In this document: positions 1 to 11,098 of the stretch, piece after piece
How positions within the stretch are numbered: the first letter of the stretch is position 1
Layout of the letters: each line of letters opens with the position of its first letter
Assembly: GCA_016748015.1 (NCBI GenBank)
Contig: JAAOMT010000602.1
Location: 1,316,054-1,380,053, forward strand
Direction of reading: 5' to 3'
From: Geosiphon pyriformis
Lineage: Eukaryota > Glomeromycota > Glomeromycetes > Archaeosporales > Geosiphonaceae
DNA: 64,000 nucleotides
The notes under the pieces: model-generated
The model's input: only the letters and a program-made list of their open reading frames with translations
The model's database searches: none
What the model was told of the DNA's origin: nothing
Translations under genes and position numbers: made by a program

Positions 1-1651
1 AGACTTCTCACACAATGTTAAGCTTGATAAAAAGAAATTTATTTTTGATTAATGTAAAATATTTTAGACAGTTTTTCAAGTATAGTTTCTTAAATTTAAA
101 GATTTTCTCTAATTCCTTCCAGTCACAAACTTTTATAGTGAAATTGTAACACGAATATTTTTCTTCTCTTAATTTATTCTGAAGTCATCAGTTGATCAGT
201 GATTTTACATAATAAGAAAATATTAAATTTCTTTTTAGATTTCTCTTGATTTAACAGCAAAATAAAAATAGAATATTATATAAATGATACAAGTTTTGAG
301 CTTTTCAATATATTTCTATTTGAAAAGAAATTGGATCTTTCAGAATTTTTTTAACTCTTATGTTTTATTATTTATTTTAAAACATCAATTAAATTTCTTA
401 ATTTTTATTTAAAGATTGTTTACAAAATATATTCTTTAATCTCATTTTTAAATTTAAAGAAAAGGTTTAATTAAATATATATTTTTACAAAAAATTTTTT
501 AAGATTGCAAAAAGTTTACATCTTTTAACACTTTTTTTGATAAGAGAAACTAATCAAAACGAAATATTAAAGAGCTTTAATCGGGTTTAAATTTATTGCA
601 ACCTATTTTTCATTATTTCGATCTTTTTAATAAGAATTTTTTTTAACCTTTAGTATATTTTTTTGGTCTTAAACAATTTCATATTTTCATATTTTATTAT
701 ATTTCTAAAACTGAATCTGCATTGTTTAAAGTTAAATGTATTCAGATTTTTTTGAATTTTGAAGGAAAGAAAATAAATAATTTGAAAAAGTAAGTCCGAT
801 TCATGGTTTTAAGTCTTCAAAGATAATATTTTTAATTTACAAATTTAGAATGTTTAAAAACTATCTTAAAGCCAAACTAAAATGATTGATCAAAAGCTTT
901 TAGAAAATTTTATCTGAAAGCTTGGGAAAATTAAATTATACCTTTACGAAAAAAGAAAAAGATATGCTGTTTGCTTCAAATTGGAGAAATTTCTCATGAT
1001 TGCACTTTTGAATGCATATCAAAAGAGTTTTTGAAATTCAAGTCTTTTAAATACATTCATATTTTAAGTTAGCTCTCTCTAGCTCATTTATCTTTGAATG
1101 AGGTTATAAGCGAACAGAATTTTCTAATTTATTAGAGCGTGGCTGAGGATGAGGTATTAAACCAAATTTGATGTAAAATCAAAGAATTTTTCAATTATCA
1201 AGGCTCTGTTTGAAAGAAATTGAATTACGTCTAGTTGATGGTTTTTTGATTTTTGAAAAAGAAGGCCGAAAAAATTATGGATTTCGGCGTCAACCAATTT
1301 TATTGCTTCAAATAGCTTGGTAATGAGGGTCAACACAGGTTCTATACCAAATTTGGTTTCAGCAAAGTTTTTTATTGAATAATATTTATTAGAAAACCTT
1401 ACCAATAATAACCTTCTCATTTTATAATTTAACTTGAATCAAATATCGAGTAGAATAAGTTTATTCTCAAAATGATAAAGTTACTAAAATAGCACGGAGT
1501 TAAAATTTAAGTTTATAGTTTTCTTCAAATATGACTTATATCCAGAAAATTCGCTATAAGGTATTATAAGCGCCTATTATCCCTTTAAATAGGTTTTTGT
1601 TCACCTGATTCATATCAATTGCTTCTTAATTCCGCAAAGTATTTCTTGATA
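1..1651. other. AT-rich intergenic stretch, one doubtful ORF
   Basis: Very AT-rich sequence with no recognisable gene. The only candidate is an 87-codon minus-strand ORF at 1157-1420 that starts with a true ATG. Its early codons are followed by GTAAGG, which could be a donor site, and its product is not recognisable. Its amino-acid make-up is less Phe/Lys/Asn-skewed than typical noise, so it may be one exon of an unrecognised gene or chance. Nothing else is supported here. Confidence 0.3.
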
Positions 1652-2290
1652 TCAGTTGGATTCAATTGAACGAATAACAGGTCTGATGGGACGAACGGGT
1701 TGAATAACAGGCCTAATAGGGCGAATGGGTTGTCTTATAGGACGAATAGGCTCCAAAACGGGTCTGGCAGGGCGAATAAGTTCCAAAATGGGTCTAATAG
1801 GGCGAATGGGCTCCAAAACGGGCCTAATAGGGCGAATGGGTTGTCTTATAGGGCGAATAGGCTCTAAAACGGGTCTGGCAGGACGAATAGGTTCCAAAAC
1901 GGGCCTAATAGGGCGAATTGGCTGAATAACAGGTCTTATAGGACGAATAGGGCGAATAGGCTCTAAAACAGGTCTGATCGGACGAATAGGCTCTAAAACG
2001 GGCCTGAGTGGTCGAAACCGACTTGGAGGTTGAACAAGCTGTTGATTGGAAGTGTCTTCCTCAAAATGGGTATCTACCACAGATGGTAAAACTTCAAATT
2101 TTTTGGCTAAATCCTCGGTCATTGAGGTTTCAGATTGGTGATTAAGATCAAGTTGAGAAGATGAATTCACTTCACCCAACGTATTAGTGACTCTTTCATG
2201 ATTTACGAGATCATTAGCCATTATATTATTGAAAGGAAATGTTATGAAAAAAAAAGCGAAAAAGAACAGAATATCAAGGCTCAAATTCAT
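1652..2290 (-). CDS. Secreted Arg-Pro-Ile tandem-repeat protein
   Basis: A 212-residue single-exon ORF. Residues 1-25 form a clear signal peptide: a short N-terminus, a Phe-rich hydrophobic core and an Ala near residue 25. Residues 26-90 are polar and acidic. Residues 90-205 are a basic low-complexity array built on 10- to 15-residue units such as RPIRPVLEPI and RPARPVLEPI, with variants RPIRQPIRPI and RPVIQPIRPI. The DNA shows matching 30-bp and 15-bp tandem repeats (about 1680-2010). A TATA-like stretch lies about 20-40 bp upstream of the ATG (2306-2330). The product should be exported; the Pro- and Arg-rich repeats would suit a wall-associated or secreted effector-type protein, but no named family is recognised. 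The minus-strand frame is preferred over the antisense frame because it alone has the signal peptide and a full start and stop. Confidence 0.7.
   Translation of the reverse strand: MNLSLDILFFFAFFFITFPFNNIMANDLVNHERVTNTLGEVNSSSQLDLNHQSETSMTEDLAKKFEVLPSVVDTHFEEDTSNQQLVQPPSRFRPLRPVLEPIRPIRPVLEPIRPIRPIRPVIQPIRPIRPVLEPIRPARPVLEPIRPIRQPIRPIRPVLEPIRPIRPILELIRPARPVLEPIRPIRQPIRPIRPVIQPVRPIRPVIRSIESN
1680..2010. repeat. Coding minisatellite, 15/30-bp units
   Basis: Imperfect tandem copies of a roughly 30-bp unit (two 15-bp halves, such as GGGCGAATAGGCTCCAAAAC followed by GGGTCTGATA). Variation is almost all at third codon positions of the minus-strand gene, so the Arg-Pro-Ile pattern is kept while the DNA drifts. 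Unit number is likely to vary between strains. Confidence 0.85.
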
Positions 2291-4272
2291 TTTGAAATTT
2301 GGAAGGTTATTTTATATATAAATATCTTTATGTTCGTTTGAATGAAATTTATTGCAAAGAAATTATGAAAAGTTTGATGCGTAAATTTGAAACCAAAAAG
2401 GTTAATTTTATATGTTCAAATGTAATTTTCATTGCTGTTAATATAAACTACAACGTATATATTATTAGCTTCAAGACCTAGGGCGCTAAAGTTTTACTAA
2501 TCATATTGAAGAAGGCGTTAAAGATTAAATTACACATCTATTCTAAAAAATTGCTTATAACGTGAGAGAAACCTACTGATTTAAAAAAGTGCTTATAGCT
2601 CATATAGAAGGTAAAATTGTAATCGAGAATTTTTTATTTAAGAAAAGTTTGTATAATTGTTTGACAATTTTAAATTTTCGCTAAATGATAAATTAGAGTT
2701 TAAAAACAAAGGGTGTTCGATCATCTTTTTATATTATTAGCTTCATGATAGAAAAGGTTTTTGATTATTTTTTTATATTAATAGCTTCATGATAGAAAAA
2801 TTATTGCAACTCGTCGATATAAAATTTTGAATGATTCAGCATATTATTCGCATCTGGTTTAAATCATTTAATTAATTTCAACTCACAATTTAAGGTTTAA
2901 GATTGTTTAATTTGCATTTTGATGGTAAAGTTTTACGATTTATACTTTGGAAAACTTTTTTAATGCTAAAAATCTTGATTTATTTTGATTTCAATTTATA
3001 AATTAAAATCTAATTATGTTCTTTTTAAACAACAAAAAAGAAACTCAAAAACATTTAATGGGACTATCACTTTTAAAAAGTGCAATATACTGTTTCAAAA
3101 GAGAGAAAATAAAGAACTATATTTCAGTCTACTCCAAACCTAAATTGAAATTTTTAGGCAACAAAGATTGCGAGTCTTATTTTTATAAATAGAATTTGGT
3201 TAAAATATATCACGAAATAGTAAAATTTATGTTTTATTTTTGAGTGGTCCTTAAATCATGTATCCTATATTAGAAAATTTAAGGACCTCTTGAGGATCGG
3301 GTTTTTGAAAAAAAATGTTACAAATTGCTAATTTGAAACTTCTTCCTGACTATATGTATTTCAAAAAGGCAAAAATTTCACTTTAATAGCTGTATTATCT
3401 TTATATTCGGCTTTATTCAGAGAAATTATAAAGAGTCACAGAATTTGAAATAATCGCTGCAAACGTGACTAAAATAAATAATTTGATGCGAAATATAACT
3501 CGATCCTTAGCTGTACGCCATGTTGAAATCATCTGCTGTGATTAGCTCTTCAAAAAGTCATCATGGGACGACAATTAGAAATTTTAACGAGTTTCACAAA
3601 ATTTAAAAGGAAAATATTTTCAAACACTTTGATATCAAATTTGGAGATGAAACAAATTAACAAAGATCAATTACTTTTTCGACTCATCTAGTTTTAATAT
3701 TATAATTTTCCCAATTATAATTTCAAATCTTAATGTTAAAAAATTTATTTTTATGCAATATCAAAAGCAATTTTTTCAAGTTCTTCTATTATTTAAAATA
3801 GCTTCGCGTTTAAATTTTTAATGAAACTAACCTCTCATTAGTTTCTATTTCATTTCGTAATAAATAATGAAAAATAAATCTAAATAGAAGTTATGATTTT
3901 ATTGACTAATAAATATTTCAACATTTTATTCAGCTCAAATTTTAAAGAAATCAAGATTTAGTAAGAATAGTTTATCTATTGTGCTTGTACAATCAGACCT
4001 AGGTTGAACCAAATTTTAAAAGCTGCACAATGATAAATTTAGACTAACAGAGATAAATTCAAATCTCAAATTAAAGACATAGTAGATGTATTTAAGAAAT
4101 GCATGGTCTTGAAAAATTTTCCATTTTAATTATTACCCGCATTATTATATTTTTAATATCATAAAATGTCTTTCAAGTAAAGGAAGTCGACTTAAGAAAA
4201 TCTTTTAATTTACCTCTTCTTTAACATCAAGTTGGAAGATCATTAAGAAACTTTTTAAGAATCCAAAAGAAA
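2291..4272. other. AT-rich intergenic DNA with short direct repeats
   Basis: No gene is supported. The block TATTATTAGCTTCATGATAG recurs about 41 bp later with few changes (about 2730-2803), and a shorter version (ATTATTAGCTTCA) lies near 2460. A 60-codon ORF at 2299-2481 is AT-driven noise. Confidence 0.6.
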
Positions 4273-4383
4273 ATGGCCGATGCATTTTTCTTAGATACCG
4301 TCCTATCCGAGCTGCCAAACATCTCCGACCTAGTTCGATCATTCACAATTCCAACCCTTCGACCCGGCCAACTCCTAAACTAA
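4273..4383 (+). other. Small ORF, 36 codons, GC-richer than surroundings
   Basis: An ATG-to-TAA ORF in a patch clearly richer in G and C than the flanks. The product begins MADAFFLDTVLSELPNISDL and is followed by a Pro/Arg-containing tail. It may be one exon of a gene or a relic; no splice partner could be fixed. It lies about 340 bp upstream of another GC-richer ORF on the same strand, so both may belong to one unit. No function is assigned. Confidence 0.25.
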
Positions 4384-4721
4384 AAGAATAGATAGGGTGA
4401 CTATATCTTGGTATTCAGTAAGCTGCATCAATCAGCGAAAATCATAATATCCTTGCGTCATTATACCTACACCGCAAAAAAAAAACTGGGTACTTGATCT
4501 TTTGTGCACATAAATGAACTTAACAAGTACAGCCGCCCCCCAACAAGAGACATTATGAATTTGATTACCGCTCAACTTATACTTCAATGATAAATCCATA
4601 ATTCTGATCTTCCCATCAAAAATACGTCACTATTATAAATAAATAAATAGCAGTTTTCGACATAAAAAAAGTTCATAAAATATCTTCTTTTGCCCCCATT
4701 TTTTTTCACGCAAATTTCAAA

Positions 4722-5096
4722 ATGAAACGACAAAGATTTTTATCTGAATTTGATTCTGCAAAACCTGTGCGCAAGCAAGACCTGGAACTGACACCGGATG
4801 AACACTTGTTTCTTGAACAAAGCCAGAAAATAGAACAAGCATCAATGTTGAATTCGGCCTATCTGCAATCTCGTCATCCCAGTGATCTGATGATTTATCC
4901 ATGGGAAGGTTTGTTTCGCTACCACTTAGCCAGTTTGGCCAAGAAAATGGATAGCAAAAAAACACATTGGCCTGATCAAAATATTTGAAATAGAATGGGA
5001 TGATAATGAAGAAGATGAAAAGCCGGGCTCAGGTGTAGCTGCGCGACAAAAGTATGGATATTGGATAATTAAATATCGATATTTCGATTCAAAATA
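4722..5096 (+). pseudogene. Frameshifted ORF truncated by assembly gap
   Basis: The first 88 codons (starting MKRQRFLSEFDSAKP, ending in a TGA at 4986-4988) have normal protein-like composition. From about 4960 the coding signal shifts to a second frame, reading IFEIEWDDNEEDEKPGSG and then an aromatic-rich stretch, and stays open to the N run at 5097. The switch falls at a run of seven A's near 4955-4961, so it is a one-base indel: either a sequencing error in a homopolymer or a real frameshift. The rest is hidden by the gap. The region is GC-richer than its flanks. The family is not recognised; a mobile-element relic or a fast-evolving lineage gene are both possible. Confidence 0.4.
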
Positions 5097-5932
5097 NNNN
5101 NNNNNNNNNNNNNNNNNNNNNNNNNNNNNNNNNNNNNNNNNNNNNNNNNNNNNNNNNNNNNNNNNNNNNNNNNNNNNNNNNNNNNNNNNNNNNNNNNNNN
5201 NNNNNNNNNNNNNNNNNNNNNNNNNNNNNNNNNNNNNNNNNNNNNNNNNNNNNNNNNNNNNNNNNNNNNNNNNNNNNNNNNNNNNNNNNNNNNNNNNNNN
5301 NNNNNNNNNNNNNNNNNNNNNNNNNNNNNNNNNNNNNNNNNNNNNNNNNNNNNNNNNNNNNNNNNNNNNNNNNNNNNNNNNNNNNNNNNNNNNNNNNNNN
5401 NNNNNNNNNNNNNNNNNNNNNNNNNNNNNNNNNNNNNNNNNNNNNNNNNNNNNNNNNNNNNNNNNNNNNNNNNNNNNNNNNNNNNNNNNNNNNNNNNNNN
5501 NNNNNNNNNNNNNNNNNNNNNNNNNNNNNNNNNNNNNNNNNNNNNNNNNNNNNNNNNNNNNNNNNNNNNNNNNNNNNNNNNNNNNNNNNNNNNNNNNNNN
5601 NNNNNNNNNNNNNNNNNNNNNNNNNNNNNNNNNNNNNNNNNNNNNNNNNNNNNNNNNNNNNNNNNNNNNNNNNNNNNNNNNNNNNNNNNNNNNNNNNNNN
5701 NNNNNNNNNNNNNNNNNNNNNNNNNNNNNNNNNNNNNNNNNNNNNNNNNNNNNNNNNNNNNNNNNNNNNNNNNNNNNNNNNNNNNNNNNNNNNNNNNNNN
5801 NNNNNNNNNNNNNNNNNNNNNNNNNNNNNNNNNNNNNNNNNNNNNNNNNNNNNNNNNNNNNNNNNNNNNNNNNNNNNNNNNNNNNNNNNNNNNNNNNNNN
5901 NNNNNNNNNNNNNNNNNNNNNNNNNNNNNNNN
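5097..5932. other. Assembly gap (836 N)
   Basis: A run of undetermined bases. Anything read across it, including a long open frame on the minus strand, is an artefact. Confidence 1.
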
Positions 5933-6381
5933 GTTAAATGAGAGTGTCAAGAAATTCTAGATTTTTGTTATAATGAGCTTTTTGGAGAGTTTTTTGACCT
6001 TTCATGTCGTGAATGCAAGTTTTTTATTTTAGAAGTAAAAAATTTATCATAAGGACAAACAAGATACCAGAATTCCAATTGTGGTTCTGAGCATTGGTTC
6101 AGCCGAACTAATTATTGAAAAAGGTATTTTTATTTATCTTTTAGAGTATAAAGAGTTGGCCAGAATTTATGCCGGTAGGCACATATAAGCCTTGTGCTAC
6201 AATATGCCATAAATATACGTACCACAAAGAAGTATGAATCTCATTGGTCATAAAATATACATACATCGGTCATTAAAATCCGATCAAATTTGATTAAAAT
6301 GGCTCTAATTCAAAAATATTCTCCCAAGCTAAATTTTTTAGTCGTTGATCTTGTTTAATCTTGAGTAAATATCAGGTCACT

Positions 6382-7509
6382 ATGCCATTTGTTAACGAAA
6401 AGCTCACCCCAAGAGAGCTAAAACTGATAATTGACCTTGAAAGAATTTCTAAACATCGACCGGATTTTTCTTTAATTCTTTTGGCCTCAAGAATATTATA
6501 TCGCGCTCAGTTAAAGCTTTATGCACAAGATAGAATCCAGTCTGACGTTTTGATCAAAATATTCAAAGATGAAATTCAACATTTACCAATCCTTCTTCAA
6601 AGATTAGATTGTGAACCAATATATTCCGTTTCGGGGTTGGCTTCCCTCGAAAATAAATTCTCCGAGTTTCTGTTGACTTCTCTAACTCCTTTGCAAAGTC
6701 TCCGATATCTACTAACTAATAATATAGAATCTTTAGGAACCTCAAAATCAATTTCAGCCATTCGTAGGTGTTACAAAAACCTGGTGAAATTATTAGATTC
6801 AATATTTTTTGCAGATAATGAATTACATAATAAAGTTGGGGAACCTTCGCAAAGAGGAAATATTTGTGAGGTAAACTTTGCCATCAATGACCTTCTTTGT
6901 TCTGAAGGACCTAATGAGAAAGAAAGAATTCAGGCTCCAACCCGATTTTTGTGGCTTCGTACGTTAACTGATAATGACAATGTAACTCATTGTGAAACTT
7001 CTTCATTTGCTTTGCGTCGAAATGAAGTTGTAGCAAGCACTAAGTATCGGAATAGAATGCTGAGAATGAACCGCGTTCAAAAATTGTATTCAAAAATTCC
7101 TGCTACACAATTTTCTCAATTAAGAAGAGCGAAACGTAATTCGGCCGGCCCTCAGCAAAGATATGAAAGGCCAGCTCTCCCTTTCAAGGAAAAAAATAAT
7201 ATGAGCTCAGTAAACCAGCTAAGAGATAATGATGCTCATATCGAACCATCGAATTCTCTTAGTCCAGTACAAATGAATCAGTACGACTTAGGAATGAGTA
7301 CGCTCCCAAGTTTTTTACAGCCTGACCCATTTGATAACAGACACGAAAGAAGTAATTATACGTTACAAGAAGCTTCTAAAAACTGCCAGAAGCACAATTA
7401 TAGCGCTTATTCTCCTTACTTATGTCAATGCATAAGATCAAAAAGCCCTCTAAAATCTCGAAAAAATTTATCTGATTATTCACTTTTCAGTGTGGTCAAG
7501 AAACATTAA
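6382..7509 (+). CDS. Unrecognised 375-residue protein
   Basis: A long single ORF whose first in-frame ATG is at 6382; the open frame extends seven codons further upstream without an ATG. An upstream exon is possible because AATATCAG just before the ATG resembles an acceptor. Residues 1-150 look folded and mostly helical, with many Leu and Ile and basic patches. The rest is polar, rich in Ser, Asn and Gln with several Arg-rich patches, and likely disordered. No signal peptide or membrane segment is seen. A faint likeness of an RPDFSLILL stretch to the start of an HMG box was considered but does not extend. The single exon and helical-plus-disordered layout would suit a DNA-binding regulator, but that is a guess. 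Confidence 0.65.
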   Translation: MPFVNEKLTPRELKLIIDLERISKHRPDFSLILLASRILYRAQLKLYAQDRIQSDVLIKIFKDEIQHLPILLQRLDCEPIYSVSGLASLENKFSEFLLTSLTPLQSLRYLLTNNIESLGTSKSISAIRRCYKNLVKLLDSIFFADNELHNKVGEPSQRGNICEVNFAINDLLCSEGPNEKERIQAPTRFLWLRTLTDNDNVTHCETSSFALRRNEVVASTKYRNRMLRMNRVQKLYSKIPATQFSQLRRAKRNSAGPQQRYERPALPFKEKNNMSSVNQLRDNDAHIEPSNSLSPVQMNQYDLGMSTLPSFLQPDPFDNRHERSNYTLQEASKNCQKHNYSAYSPYLCQCIRSKSPLKSRKNLSDYSLFSVVKKH

Positions 7510-9895
7510 ATTATATGATAAAAAGACAATTTTAAGTTTTAATCGAATTATTTTTACGCTATCAAAAATTTTAAGAGGAGAAAGTTTACAATGGCTGTGA
7601 TATCTCTAATTACACCATCTTAGTCTCCCAGTCATGATCGTTATTTTAAATTGTGCTAGGCCTAAGATTACTTTCATCCTTATTTCCCCCTTGTATTAGT
7701 ATATTTCCGACGAAATACGTTTATAAAAACATTTATATTTTTCATTGAATTTAGAAAAATTTCGTTTTAGATCTCTATGATACTCTTATTTCGAACTTTT
7801 ATTCCCAGAGCCTTTCGAAAAACCTTGTATAAAAAAAATTTACATTTAATTACTGCCTTTTTAACGCTAGCGATTGAAAAACAAGTTCTTTTTTCTGTTC
7901 TGTTCTGTTCTGTTTAACCGTTTTACTCATTTTTCAACAACAACAACGACAACAACAATAAGAAGTTCTGTTCTAATCTATTTTGACTCCCCATTTTCGC
8001 GTAAACTTTTTAGATTTTTAAAAATTAATATTTAGAATATTTTGATAATAGCCACTAATTAATATCTTTAAGTTAAAGCTATCTGTTCTGTTCTAAAAAT
8101 AGATGTAATTTATAGATTTTTTATTTGGAAAACGGTTTTTAAAACCTCAAAAATTAAAAACAATCGAGTTTTGTAAACGATCGTCATACATAAACCAGAC
8201 CCATGTGAAATGCTGTTGTGCTTAATTTTAGACAAAAGGGAATTCAAATTGATTGTCTTTAATTCTACCATTAATATCTCTTCATGTTTTTAGATAACTC
8301 GAGGAACTCAAGATATTAATAACTATCTAAGCCAATCAAAGAAATAAACCTTGTATTGGATTGATTGAAAAACAATTTTCCAAATTGGAATTTTCAAGGA
8401 TTTAAAAAAATTACAAGCAAAACACGGAAAAACTAATCTTTAAATCTCAACGAGCGAGTAGTCTTGCCGATAGAAAATTTTCCATGAGTAAGTGCTTCTA
8501 AACAGACATCAAATTTTAAACTTGGTGTACTTTTGAACATCTGATTTTTTCAAAATAGATCAATTTTTTTTAGGTCTTTAAATACTGCCAGAAAAGTACA
8601 CTGGCCGATGGAAAAGTGCTGCTATGTATGTACATATATTTTAGTTTCCAATATACACCTCTATCTTTGACGACAAAAAATGATTAAGCTAACCCTTTCC
8701 AATTGACCTTAATAACTGATCTTGGCATATTCATTCAGAGATAGATATAAAATTCTTTGAAATTTTTTATAAATCATTTTATTAATTTTCTAATTATCAT
8801 GAAATAAATCCAAGGGTGTGAAAGAATCTCAAAAGACTTTGAACACGGAACCAAACACTGGAGCTGTTTTCCTCCGAATTAAATACTGAGGATGAGCCAC
8901 ATTCTAAATACATTTCAAATCCTTTTGCTGGAAAAGGCAAAAATATCCTTTGATTATTTGTCATATTCGAGATCGAACGAATGCCGAAGGGAAACTGGTG
9001 ATGTCAAAAAAATGACAATCCGAAGAACACAAGTCGTATTGCCGAAATTTGTCTTGAAAACAATATGTCTAAAGTTATAGATAAGTTATTAAATAATTTT
9101 AATGGGAAATTTATAGGCTGTTGTCAAGGCAACGTGGAAAGGTGGATGGGTAAAAATCGTACCAATCTGCAAGAGTTTTGATCGAAAATAAATCTAAACC
9201 AATCATTTAAAAACGAGTTTTAGCCTTATATATGTGGTTTGCTCATGAAAAGTGATAACATTATGGCAAAACCCCTATAATTAGATAAATTAAAAACATT
9301 AATAAAATATATTTTTTTCATAATTTTACTGCTTTTGATTTGTAAAAGACGTGCATTCATTTCCTACAATATTAATTTCTAATAAGATATTAGTAATTTC
9401 ATTATTAAAATTATGTACCTTATTTCTATTATTCAACGAGTAAAAAATCTAATTCAGTTGAATTTAATTATATTAGAATAAACAAAATGGTTTGATTTCC
9501 AAAAATATACTGTCTTGAATTATTTATATATTATTTATATATTTAGTTATTTTATTTATTATTAAAATATTTCAATAAATATACAGAATTGATTTTAAAG
9601 TTGAAAAAAGTATCAAACAAGCTGTTAAAATGATTACAAGATTAAATGAATTGTTCTGACTTATTTAATAAACTTTGAATATTGTTAAAAAGTACTCTAA
9701 AATTTACTGATTAAAACATAAAAATATTGTAAATATTCAATTAATAACTTTAAATTATCAAATTTTATTTGTAATTTTATATATTACAAATCTTTGATTT
9801 TTGTATTTTCAAATTACCCATTGTTAAAAATTTAATTTCAATATGATGCATATACTTCTTAAAATGTCTATAAACAAATTATTATTATTATTATT
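7510..9895. other. AT-rich intergenic DNA with TTCTG repeats
   Basis: No gene is supported. A short TTCTG array (7891-7914) is followed by a CAA/GAC triplet stretch (about 7936-7960) and two more TTCTGTTCT copies (7966 and 8083). A 62-codon ORF at 8892-9080 has an ATG but no recognisable features. Confidence 0.5.
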
Positions 9896-9975
9896 TGTAG
9901 ACAATGTAGCTCTAACCACGTATCGTACATTAGACGTGGATCGCGCGTGACTACCCACCCGTAATAAATAAATAA
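9896..9975. repeat. GC-rich hairpin island beside ATT microsatellite
   Basis: About 65 bp of unusually GC-rich sequence sits between an ATT run (9879-9896) and an AATA run (9963-9975). It contains an inverted repeat CCACGT (9916-9921) / ACGTGG (9934-9939) and a CGCGCG core. This shape, a short GC island ended by AT microsatellites, looks like the end of a small non-autonomous mobile element or a dispersed repeat. The identity is inferred from form only. Confidence 0.35.
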
Positions 9976-11098
9976 CATCATATCAATGTTGCATTGTTTT
10001 AAAATAAAATTAATATTTTTTAAGGCTTTAAAAAGTTCTAGAATGTTTTGTTTTGAAAAAAATTAATGACTAAATTAACAATTAAACCAACAAAATATTT
10101 GTATCAAGTAATAATTCATAATTAATAGAATTTAATAATCAATAACAGTAAAATATTTTAGCTAATAGTTTTTAATATTGAAATTTAATTTTTTCAAAAG
10201 TCCAAATAAAATAAATTAGTAAATTTTACATTATTCAATTATTCAATTTCCAAAGGAAATAAAACTAAAAATTATAGTTTATTTTCAGAAGTGTTGACCT
10301 TTTTAGTAAGAAGGATTCTAATGAGTTTCGTAATTTTTAAAATCATATACAATATAATTTATGCGATAAACTCTATTTTAAAATTCTGCAAACCGCGACC
10401 ATTTTAGAAAAATTATTGAATTAGAAAGGTTATTAATAATCGACTCAAAACAATTTACCTTTGCCTTTGCCTTTCATTAAAATTATTTATTATTATTATT
10501 ATTATTATTTAAATCCTTACGTTTCATTGAAAAAACTGCATAACTTGAGGGTTTTCATTAAATCTTTTTTCTATTTGTATGACTGTAATTTTTGTGAATA
10601 AAGCGGTGCATTATTGGATAAACATAATTTCATGAATGTTTAACAGAGTTTACAAAATGGTAAATATCTATCGAATAACACTTGATCAAGTTTCAAAACT
10701 CAAATCAACTCATATTACTTGTCTTTTTGTAATTTTTGTAAATTTATTTTTTTTTATCTCAAACTCATTTCGAGCGATTAAAATTCATATACTTTTGAGT
10801 TCCAATATATATTTAAATCAAATACATCATGTGAATAGTAGCTGTAAAAGTAATCGCGGTCAATTAATAATTTTTGACAATATAAAAACACGAAAACTCA
10901 TGATAATAAATAGTATTAAGAATGATTTTAAGATTCATCACCAGTTCAGCTGGCGTACAATTTCAAGAAAAAGTGAATGGTAATATTTTACAAAGAGAAT
11001 AGAAATATTTTACAAAGAGAATAGACAAACGAAAAAAATTAAAATTAAAAATAATAATAAGGTAATACGGAAGTAAAATTAAAATAAATATCCGGTGA
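9976..11098. other. AT-rich intergenic DNA
   Basis: Contains an ATT triplet run at about 10485-10509. A 115-codon plus-strand ORF at 10636-10983 is judged noise because its composition (Ile, Asn, Lys, Phe) mirrors the base composition and it has no family features. Confidence 0.5.

Noticed and set aside
1725-1925. Gly/Arg-rich open frame antisense to the secreted repeat protein
   Set aside because: Shadow of the repeat; it lacks the signal peptide and the natural ends.
5069-5950. 293-codon open frame on the minus strand
   Set aside because: It is open only because it crosses undetermined bases.
6382-7509. HMG box in the 375-residue protein
   Set aside because: Only an RPDFSLILL-like stretch resembles helix 1; no matching helices 2 and 3 or core Trp.
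10636-10983. 115-codon plus-strand ORF
   Set aside because: Composition follows AT richness and there are no domain features.
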